In this document: positions 55,830 through 64,000 of the stretch, one piece after another
Position numbering within the stretch: the first letter of the stretch is position 1
Layout: every line of letters begins with the position of its first letter
Source of the DNA: Pseudopyrenochaeta lycopersici
Lineage: Eukaryota; Ascomycota; Dothideomycetes; Pleosporales; Pseudopyrenochaetaceae
Direction: 5' to 3'
Assembly: GCA_003313425.1 (NCBI GenBank)
Contig: NHZP01000010.1
Location: 1-64,000 of the forward strand
Length of the DNA: 64,000 nucleotides
Notes under the pieces: generated by a model
The model's input: only the letters and a program-made list of their open reading frames with translations
What the model was told of the DNA's origin: nothing
The model's database searches: none
Program-made: the position numbers and the translations under genes

Positions 55830-57845
55830 ATGCCATGGCTGCACAATACGGGCAGCTTCGCGAGCTCTACCGAACACTGTAAATATGTGGACGGCGTGCT
55901 AAAGGAGGAGCTGGGCCAGCTATACGTCGATGTCCCTGATTTAAGCCTACTTCGGAAGCGTCCCAGGTCTGAAGTCGGTGGTGCAGGCCGTGTTCGACAA
56001 GTGCAAAGAAGGGGATAAGCCGTTCTACCGAGAGGAGAGCGGCTGGCAGGGCTGGCCTAAGGGCGCGAGGGAACGCAACGTCCTAAGCTAGTTTGCGCCG
56101 CTTACCAGCCAGCTCTTAGACTTTGCAGCAGAGAATCAGCCGGCCTCCAGGCCTCGACGGCAACCGCTGGCACAGCCCCACCAGTCCGTGCAAGGCTCCA
56201 CTGCCGACCGCAAGTTGGATGTCGGCTTCGTAGACGACCTAAGCGCCGGCGTTAACTCCAAGTGCCACTAGTCGCAGATCCTCGTACCAGGAGAACTCAA
56301 GAGCAATCCATCGGCAGACAAAGCATCCAAAGCGTGGCTTAACCTGGGGCAATATACGACAGAGGTATTCGCGGCCCAGGACAGCCGTCGCTTCGTGCTC
56401 GGCTTTACCTTGTGCGGGTCGCTCATACGGCTGTAGGAATTCGAACGACTAGGCGGTATCGCGTCTAAGCAATTTAACATCAACCAAGATGGACTACAGT
56501 TCGTGTCCGCCGTACTAGGGGTTTTGGGGCTAAACGAGGAGCAGCTTAGATTTAACCCCACGATCATCACTACCGGCGACAACCGGTACATCGAGGTCGA
56601 ACGAGATAACCACACCAAGCGGCTCGTCATCGACAATCTTATAAAACGGGTACCCTGTGTCGCCGGTCGAGCAACCACCTACTAGAGAGCACATCGCGAG
56701 GGAGATATATCGTGATCGTCCTTTGTTATCAAAGATTCATAGCAATTCCTAGAACGTAAGGAGGAAGGCGAGTTGCTGCGCGAGGCGACCGACAAGGGTA
56801 TAGTCAATATCGCGAGATACTATCACCATGAGACAGTCCGTATAGGCGGCCAGGACGACGACACCCGCAGGAACGTGCGACAAGGCCTAGACAGAACTAA
56901 AGCGACAAACTACAGACTCGAGAGCTCTATGCTGCCTCCAAGCACAAATAGACGTCGCGTCTCGCGGATACGCCAGAGCAGCAGCGTCGCCGGGCGCAAG
57001 CGGTCCTCCAGCTGCACCAGCGCACCGTTACCGCCTCCCAAGCGAACCTATTCGAGCTCTCCAACAAAGGGCGGAAGGGCGACAGCAAATCGAGTGCATC
57101 GTCGCGTTATTGTCTGTAACTACAGAAAGCCCTTCTACAAGGCGAGCTCCCGGACCAGCCTCCTTACCGCGCTAGAAGGCTGTATCGACGGATACGAGTC
57201 GTTACACACCAAGGTCGGTATACTATAACGCGATATCTCACTAAGCAACCTTATAGTAAACGAAGAAGATAACAACCCCTGATAAGGCGCGGTCCTGATT
57301 GACCTCGACATTGCAATCAAGGAGCAGCGGGAGAAGTCATCAGGGGCGCAGGGGAAGACCGGCACACGAGCGTTCATGGCGATCGGTGTGCTTCCAGACG
57401 ACGAAAACCATTCGTTCATGCACGACCTTAAGTCATACTTCTGGGTGCTTTTCTGGATATGCGTTCACTATGACGGGCAGGGCAAAGATATTGGGCCAAC
57501 TGAATTCAGGTGCTGGAACTATGAGAGCGACCAGAAGCTGGCTGAATTAAAATTAGGGCTGGTCAGTAGAGAAAGGCATTTCCTTAACCGGGATAACTAA
57601 GGCCTTCACGCCCTACTACCAGCCGTTGATTCCATGTGTGAATAGGTTGCGAAGGCTTGTCTTCCTAATTTACAAACCGTGGGAGAACGAAGACAGGACG
57701 CTCTATTTTCGAATAAAGGAGATTCTCCGGGGCGCGCGGACGGATCTAGAAGGCCCAGGGGAATCACCACAGCAGGAGGACAAGTAGTTATGTAGTATAC
57801 CGCATTAGTACCCTTTAAGCATAGCCGGGCGGAATCCATCATCAT
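55830..57845 (+). pseudogene. FunK1-type fungal protein kinase, decayed
   Basis: The plus strand keeps the family's order: KYVDGVLKEELGQLYVDVP near 55880; a one-base frameshift at about 55945; FDKCKEGDKPFYREESGWQG; QILVPGELKSNPSADKASKA; RFVLGFTLCGSLIRL; QDGLQFVSAVLGVLGL; RYIEVERDNHTKRLVIDN; LLREATDKGIVNIARYYHHE; a basic Ser-rich insert; HRRVIVCNYRKPFYKASSRT; catalytic loop RDISLSNLIVNEED with a stop just before Arg, where the family has His; VLIDLDIAIKEQRE (DLD metal site); KTGTRAFMAIGVL; SFMHDLKSYFWVLFWICVHY. At least eight in-frame stops plus the frameshift. FunK1 kinases are a fungal-specific, expanded family of unknown substrate. Confidence 0.85.
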
Positions 57846-57874
57846 TGCAAGCTAGGGCTTCCTAACGTCCCACC

Positions 57875-58080
57875 GGTCGACATCTCGTTGCTCGTTCCTG
57901 AGGACGAGCTGTAGTTGGTGTCCACTGTGCTCGAGTTAACTGAATATGAATAGCTCGAATTTGTCCCTACCATGATCATCACCAGAGACAAGCAGTACAT
58001 CTACACGCGAGTAGCTCGATCCGGACAATCACGAAGAGCGGCTCGTCATCGGAAAGGTCAGCCTTTATGATACACTGCGT
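57875..58080 (+). pseudogene. Second FunK1 fragment
   Basis: The plus strand repeats part of the kinase N-lobe: LVSTVLELTEYE.LEFVPT, MIITRDKQYIYTRVA, matching FVSAVLGVL...TIITTGDNRYIEVE in the larger copy but diverged. It appears in tandem after the main pseudogene, so either a second kinase gene was present or the fragment was duplicated. Confidence 0.6.
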
Positions 58081-58249
58081 CAAAGGATAATGAATTGTGA
58101 CATGCACGAGTGAGCGCGCTTGAATGAGATATTCCACTGAATATATTCATAGTGCGGAGAAGCTTAAGAGATTGACTGCGTGCGATAGATCAAAACATGT
58201 TAAAGGAAACGATACTCGCTAAAGGAATGTGCTGTATGGTATTGCACCG

Positions 58250-58890
58250 AAATAATCATCATCCTCGAGAGCCCGGTCGGCAGCATTGCTGTGGAAATAC
58301 CATGCAAACTGCATCAATGGTCTTCGAATCTATCATTGTCATCGAGCGCCCATGAGTTTGTTCTGGTAAATTTCTTCCTTTCCTTTCTGGTCCTCTCCAT
58401 CCGCGTATCAACACTGGCAATAGCATGGCGGGGTGATTGCTTGTTCGCCAGCAAAAGGGACATGATTTCGGCCGGACTGAATTCCAGCTTCGTGAACTTG
58501 CGGACAAAGGGTGAGAATCCAAGCTGCTTCGTTTAGACATACCTTGGAGGTTGCTCGAGAACATCACACCTTGCCTAAGATCTGTGAGGTAGTGTACTAC
58601 AAGTGCAGTACTCAGGGGAAGGTTGGGTCAAAGTGGTTGCCCCTCGTTCTCCAATATAGTCTCCACCTGCTTCTTTAATGTATGTAGTGGATACACAAAA
58701 ATTATTAATTGACAAACCTCGGCTGCAACAGCTATGTTTTCGAACATATTCGGGTGCAATAACTCGAGGTCCATGCAACATGCTCGCCACGTCGCAAATG
58801 TGGGGAGGATCAATACCCGTTCACGACAGAGGCATGCCAATTCTACGCAAGTTATATAATGTCAACTTAAGAACGATTCGATGATTCGTA
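58250..58890 (-). pseudogene. Unrecognised coding remnant
   Basis: Two minus-strand frames look protein-like: FATWRACCMDLELLHPNMFE, NIAVAAEVCQLIIFVYPLHT at 58800-58690 and, in another frame, LGFSPFVRKFTKLEFSPAEI, MSLLLANKQSPRHAIASVDT at 58530-58400. Both could belong to one broken gene with a frameshift or introns. I do not recognise the family. Confidence 0.35.
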
Positions 58891-58899
58891 TCTAAATAA

Positions 58900-59830
58900 T
58901 AAGACTATTGTCCAGTACGACGTCATAGGACAACATGGTCTTCCCTCGTTAGTGCGCCGTGGAGCGTGCAGTGGATGGCGGTATCCTCATTTGTGCAGAG
59001 TTGTAGGTTTAGGCATCTTTACGGTTCTCTTTGCTATTGGAACAAAGCCAACCAAGCGGTTTTAATAAGGCGCTCCTAGAGGTGACTGCCAAGGCGCCGA
59101 ATCCATATGCTACCTCACTGAACACCTCTTAAACTGTTTGAGGAATTGACATCAGTTATACTGATAGCTTCACTTCTCCGTCTAGCATACTTGTAGAAGA
59201 TAATAATACGGCTAGCATACAGGCATCAAATACAATCGCAAGTTCACGCATTGTACCTAAAGGTACCAAAGTACATGTAATATGTATAGCGTAGGCTTCA
59301 AGACGTATTTTTATTTATTAGCAGAAGTAGGGCTACTATAGCTTGTTATGGTGTTAAGTTATTAACGTGCGAAGTTGTAGACCTTGATCAGGCGCGCATT
59401 TCGCTTACCTGCGCATTTCGCTTGCCGCTCACGTTAATCAATTAAGTCTTTAGGACGTTGGAAATACAATGTGCAATTTAATTCACAGATCTTATCTATG
59501 TAATAAGGCCCGCATTCTATTCGAGGTCTTTCCAGAAGAGGAAGACATCTAATGATGGATAAGTAATGTACCACTCGACTCAATAACCATGAGCCCAATC
59601 GAAGACGCGCTTGCAGAAATAGAATCGCTGAAGCCTGGAGAGTCTCCTAATTACACTAAAATAGCTGACAAGTATTGGCAGACCTAGAAAGTACGGTGAT
59701 ATTCAAAGCATAAAAGAGAGGCTCATAACCAGTTAAAGCTCTGAACTAGAAGAACAAGTGTGATGATTCTTTCTATCTACGAGCTAGAGACCTACATATA
59801 GGTCTATAAGAAAGAGTGTGTTTGAGAGTG
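58900..59830. other. Intergenic, nothing recognised
   Basis: Moderately AT-rich, with no supported coding frame, repeat or transposon feature. Confidence 0.5.
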
Positions 59831-59834
59831 GCTT

Positions 59835-59890
59835 ATCACTGTTTGTGATGAGCGGTCACATCACATCACCGTTTGTGATTGGCCGTCACA
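59835..59890. promoter_or_regulatory. Direct repeats upstream of the Zn2Cys6 gene
   Basis: Two 26-bp direct repeats (59835-59860 and 59865-59890), 22 of 26 bases identical, each with ATCACYGTTTGTGAT and GTCACA; each is itself partly palindromic (ATCACnGTTTGTGAT). A CACGTG E-box follows at about 59888-59893. They end about 110 bp before the ATG at 60003, so they are candidate operator sites, possibly for autoregulation. Confidence 0.55.
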
Positions 59891-60002
59891 CGTGACCTGG
59901 GATCCAACTAAAACGTGGGGACAAATCTGAGCAGCCCACGCACCGAACTCGACTCCAAGAAAGGGCGTTGTGGGACGCTCTAACGTATCGCAATTGCATA
60001 AC

Positions 60003-62214
60003 ATGACCGACACCACTCCTGATAGCCATGTGTCCAAGCGGGCTCGCCAGGCATGCCAGAATTGCCGGCGCAAGAAAACAAAGTGCTCCGGCGAGCGCCC
60101 CATTTGCGCGTTTTGCCTGCGCTTACGCCAGAAGTGCATCTATGAAAGCGGGCCGGACATGCAATCAGCATTGGTGTGTCTGCGCATTGTCATCATCCTT
60201 CATATCGTTGGTAATATGCTGACAATATGCTACACACAGGCTCAGATGCCTGGAGAAGAGCTAGGAGCACGACTTGCCATGATTGAAGCGCGACTTGGCT
60301 TGGTGGCGTATAACAATTGGGAGTGAGTTCACACCTTTCAATTACAGGTGTTGGTACCGCCTACGAAGTTCACGTGTAGTAATGATGTGCCCGACAGTAA
60401 CGCTGTGACTGAGGAACCTGCCCGCAATCAAGCTCAGTCTCCAGCAACTTCTCAGCATTCAGCGTATGAAACGAGTGCGACAAGTGGCCAGCAAAGCCAT
60501 ACCATTATCAAGTGAGTAAGCCCTCATTCCACACTGTAGGAGTGCAGAAAGACTCGGTCATTGATGAACAGATCAGCAGTAAATTTGCATCGGTACCTGA
60601 TATGGCGACTCTTCGAAGCGCCGCTGATGCATATTTTCGTTCATGTCACAATCATCCATACTCCTACTTCGAAGAAGCCGATTTTCGCGAACAGCTTGAA
60701 GAAAGATGCTTGCCATCGTACTTGCTCCTGGCCTTTATGGCAATCGTGGCCAGGTGCTCCGATGATCCTTTCTTCGAGGACCAAAATATGTTGGCAATGG
60801 AGCGATTTGCTCGGGCAGCATGGTCCCAGATATCCGATTACATATTCTCTAACGACGGTGGAGCAGATATAAAAACAGTGCAAGCTACTAGTATGCTTGC
60901 TATGAACGATTTCCTACGTAAGCTATGTAGTCAAGTAGTTTGCTCTACCCCCTTGCTGATGTTTCTTAGTTGGTCGGCATCAATCAGCCTGGGTGAAGAT
61001 AGGACTCTGCGTTCGGCTTGCCCAAACTCTTCGACTGGGCGAGGAGTCAGCATACACTGAATGGCCGAAAGAGAAAGCCATGGAAAGTCGAATGACATTC
61101 TGGTCCGTCTACCTACTTGATAAGCTGGTGTCAGTCGGACGACATCGCCCACCAAGTATACTGGATGCCGATTGTACTGTTTTGCTCTCTGCAACAAATA
61201 GCCGTCCAAAGACAGCTCCCATGCCCTTATCTTCGCTCCTACAACTAGCTGAAGGCAGCCAAGTACCCGTACTTGATGACTTTGCACTCACAATCCTCAT
61301 GGCTTCAGTACTAGGACGGACGGTTAGGCTCAGCCTGCAGCAAGTCTCGAACTCGCTTTACCCTCCATGGGACGCTCGAAGCGATTTTGCCAGTATTCAT
61401 GGCACCCTTCTCAGTTTTGAAACTTTTCCAAACTCACGCCCCGAAGCGTTCGATGCTGACCTCGATTTTGGAAAGTCAGCTGCTAGCAACGCCCTCTTCA
61501 CCGAGAGTGGCCACTTCATCTTCTCCCATGTTCTATACCACCTTAACCATTGCATTCTGCACCATCCTTTCTTGTTAAAACACCGGTTAAGGGATTCTCA
61601 CATTCGGGTACCGCGAACCTTTCTTAGAGAGATTATATGCCGGAACAAGGAGCATGCAGATAGGCTAGTCTCAATCCTCAAGTTCCTGCAAAGCGAAAGT
61701 CTTCCCATTCCCAGCTTCTACGGCTTTTGCGCAGTCGTATCTGGTGTCATCCAACGACTCCACGCAACAACCTTGACTAACGCGGCCAGCCAAGAAGACA
61801 TATCATTTCAGTCCTGTTTGGATTTCCTGGACAGTGCTCCACAACAATATGTCCACTTCAAGCGCATGGTAAGGCAACCTGACCATTCTTGATTTGAATC
61901 TTATTGACTTTTAAATCAAGTCAACTCTGCTACGTACATTTCAGCCTAGCGTTACATTTGCTAAAGCGATCACTTCACCATTTATTACTCAAGAGGATTT
62001 GGATGTATGGGATCGAGAGACGACTGAGCTTCTGTGGAACACATTCGACTACGGGTGGCTCTGCGATTCAAAGCGACCGCTTACAGTCCACGATCAATTA
62101 ATAATAACCAGTTCACATTTGGACTCTGAGGATTGGGACAGTTTACTGCACATCGGAGCAGGCGGCTCTCTTTCGCCCGGGACATCAGCCTTATTTCAAC
62201 ATAATTTCACGTAG
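60003..62214 (+). CDS. Zn2Cys6 transcription factor
   Basis: ATG 60003 (MTDTTPDS) leads into RQACQNCRRKKTKCSGERP and ICAFCLRLRQKC, a full C-x2-C-x6-C-x6-C-x2-C-x6-C binuclear zinc cluster. Introns supported by frame: 60174-60239 (GTGTGT...ACAG), 60918-60969 (GTAAGC...TTAG), 61869-61944 (GTAAGG...TCAG). One or two further introns between about 60300 and 60540 are needed but not certain. The middle carries the fungal-specific transcription factor domain: DFLLGRHQSAWVKIGLCVRL, MESRMTFWSVYLLDKLVSVG, HRPPSILDADC. The C-terminus ends ...GTSALFQHNFT. No stop is seen within the proposed exons except at the uncertain junctions. Target genes unknown; no pathway genes adjoin it. Confidence 0.8.
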
Positions 62215-62979
62215 CGCTCAATTTCAACAAACACTTGTGCAATAAGTGGCGTATAGATGCTGGGAGTAGAGAGTACCTTGTGTGTTCTGGCTAGGTACTA
62301 ATACATGGAAATACTATTGAACTTTGTTCTCATGGGATCCAAGTGCCAGTGATTGTATACTCTTACTCGCAAAGCAGATGCGGCTAGAGTACAGGTAAGG
62401 TAGCGTTAGAGGTAATTGATATACATTCTTGAGAATATTTTAGCGCAGAAACGGCCTATGTAGTACAGCCACCTAAACCCTAAATACTAGGAACTGTTTG
62501 TCTGCAAGCCTCTTTACACCTGCAAGCATGTCCGTAAAGAGAGGAATACTACTACTTTAAGCAACTATGCTCGCCAATTCTAGAGGAGTGCAGATAAGGT
62601 AGAGAGTGCAAGAGACTAGTAATCCTACTATTATAGTACTTTATACTATTATTTCTAGGTTACTATTAAATAAGACAGCGCGCCAATACTTAGCTATAGT
62701 AGTCCTTGGTAATTTAATATTTACTATTAGTATGTAACTTCTCTAATTCTAACAAATTACACCTTAAAGCATATATTATATAAACATAATATAATTAGTA
62801 AAGAGGCTTAAGATAAATATTAAGTTTATAAATATTATTATAGGTTTAGTAGCGAGAGCCTTTTAGCTTAAGATTAACACTACTAAGATAAGAATAAGAA
62901 AAACTAGTCTAAGATACAGTTTATTATACTTTAATTCTAGTTAATCTAGTCTATAAGCCTCCTTACACCCCTAGGCGGC
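62215..62979. other. 3' flank, becoming mutated repeat DNA
   Basis: Normal sequence to about 62500, then AT-rich mutated DNA up to the LTR. No gene seen. Confidence 0.5.
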
Positions 62980-63229
62980 TGTTATGGGCGAAGAGGCCTG
63001 ACTAACGAGTGTGCATTTGTCCTATACTACAGAAGGAGAAAGATAGAGAAGAGGTTACAGGTATCCTTAGAGGATATATATATATGTTCGCACGAGTGAA
63101 GAGGAACGTGCTCCTCTAGCTACTAACTTATACGAGCTAATAAGAAAAGGGGGTAGAGGAGATTAAGGAGTTCTTTCCCCGTGCGATAGTAGCGAAGCCT
63201 CTCCTGCTTAAAGGGCGCAGCCTATTATA
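62980..63229 (-). repeat. LTR of a second gypsy copy (250 bp)
   Basis: Same length and sequence as the LTRs at 36232-36481 (inverted) and 51341-51590. Here it is the 3' LTR of a minus-strand element whose body continues beyond the window; the complementary polypurine tract (CCCTCCTCCTCC) follows at about 63233. Confidence 0.9.
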
Positions 63230-63447
63230 ATACCCTCCTCCTCCTTAAATAACTGTGTTACTTCTTCGTACGTAGTTTAACCTTAACCTTGTACTTGTGT
63301 AGGTAGCGTTATATTATCGTGCTGCAAAAGTAGAGATGTTGCGTGTACTTTTTCTTATTCGTTTGCAAGCAATTTTCCTCCTTCACCTGTTGTTGTTGCC
63401 TAATGACGTAAAGTAGAGGAGAGGTTAGTTGTTTGCTCGCTCGTGCG

Positions 63448-63456
63448 TATATAAAG
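63448..63456 (+). promoter_or_regulatory. TATA box of the antisense gene
   Basis: TATATAAAG, 85 bp before the ATG at 63541, in an otherwise unmutated stretch. The first copy has the mutated equivalent TATATGCGC-side sequence near 36010. Confidence 0.5.
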
Positions 63457-63540
63457 AGCTTTTCCTCTAACTCTTTCTTCCTCTTTTACTGCTTAACTTC
63501 AACTTGCTTGCGTACGACTCGTCTTCCTATTATTGCTAAC

Positions 63541-64000
63541 ATGCCTCCTAAAGCAGCTCCCTCAGCTAGTCAGCCTAATCGCGGTGTGTGGGGTCCTAGT
63601 AGTCATGGCGGTAGTGTAAACCATCTTACTCGTACGACTGCTGGCAACATCATGTCTACGCACGCGGCTGCTAAGGCTGACATTGCTCGGGTTGCTCACG
63701 CTTAGCTTACTCGAACCGCTCCTAACTAAACTCAACCTGCTAGTATCGTTATTCCTGCTGCTCAGGGTAATGCGTCTCTTCTCCCTACTGACTACGTAAT
63801 CTAGTATATCCTAGATACTCTAGTTGCGGACGAGTTTCGCTGTCTCTTTGCGACTGCTTCTGTACGTCTTATTCCTCTTTCTTTTCTATGTCTAACGTTA
63901 TTCAGCCTAAGCTAGTTCGCATTGCTGAATTCTTCCTTCGTCCTGTTAATCAATCCCCGTACGATGCTTAGTGGGGCCATAGTCTTAATAATTTCTCTCC
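63541..64000 (+). pseudogene. Antisense gene of the gypsy element, second copy (5' part)
   Basis: ATG 63541 opens MPPKAAPSASQPNRGVWG, then SSHGGSVNHLTRTTAGNIMS and IARVAHA before a TAG at 63703 (from CAG). In frame it continues LTRTAPN.TQPASIVIPAAQ, LLPTDYVI.YILDTLVADEF. Only a few nonsense changes break it. The Cys-rich domain seen in the first copy would fall beyond the window. The strand is opposite to the element's pol. Confidence 0.6.

Larger units (their letters stand above)
63230..64000 (-). mobile_element. 3' internal part of the second gypsy copy
   Basis: Inverted copy of 35460-36231 with fewer C/T changes. It contains the antisense gene's promoter and start in better condition than the first copy. 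The element's pol would lie past the window end. Confidence 0.85.

Noticed and set aside
58250..58890. Transporter or binding-protein assignment for the minus-strand remnant
   Set aside because: The segments look protein-like but no motif was specific enough to name a family.
1..64000. tRNA or rRNA genes
   Set aside because: No cloverleaf with A and B boxes or rRNA-like segment was noticed by eye; a tRNAscan-SE or Infernal run would be needed to exclude them.

Overview
The window looks like subtelomere-type, repeat-rich DNA from a filamentous ascomycete (Pezizomycotina). Evidence: 40-80 bp spliceosomal introns with CTAAC/CTAAT branch sites, a Zn2Cys6 regulator, FunK1 kinase and patatin genes, OrsD/RecQ-type proteins, and Ty3/gypsy, pogo/Fot, hAT and Tc1 elements riddled with TAG/TAA codons where glutamine is expected. 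That is the CpA-to-TpA signature of repeat-induced point mutation (RIP). The species cannot be named from the sequence.

Layout. 1-3540: pyrimidine-rich satellite, a truncated OrsD-RecQ helicase 3' end and AT-rich debris. 3540-12700: an unmutated island with a Kex2-type repeat precursor gene, a secreted PEBP-like gene and a large intact OrsD-family gene. 12720-16900: a strongly C+T-rich satellite block with microsatellites. 16915-21327: OrsD-recombinase-RecQ gene B, decayed. 21810-24822: a second satellite block with a pogo element inserted. 24885-30143: gene C of the same family, decayed. 30450-36481: a chromodomain Ty3/gypsy element with an antisense gene before its 3' LTR. 36650-43950: an island with a small gene, an intact patatin phospholipase, a membrane protein, an NB-ARC remnant and half of a second patatin. 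43930-52700: mutated hAT, gypsy and Tc1 remains plus a clean solo LTR. 52700-62500: an island with a membrane-anchored Cys-rich protein, pogo and FunK1 remains, and a Zn2Cys6 factor. 62980-64000: the end of a second copy of the 30-36 kb gypsy element, inverted.

Main reading. Three related OrsD-family genes (8082-12473, 16915-21327, 24885-30143) and one truncated copy (1788-2390) lie head-to-tail on the minus strand. Three of these four are followed on the 3' side by a pyrimidine-rich satellite. All three long genes carry, between the N-terminal zinc fingers and the helicase or C-terminal Cys module, motifs with the order and spacing of a tyrosine recombinase: Arg, then Arg, then G-H-x8-Y. This suggests a recombinase-helicase mobile element rather than a simple telomere-linked helicase. 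Genes B and C stay in a single frame over 4.4 and 5.3 kb and are broken only by nonsense changes. The other strong candidate is the secreted repeat protein at 3567-4768, with KR processing sites followed by EP/EA dipeptides.
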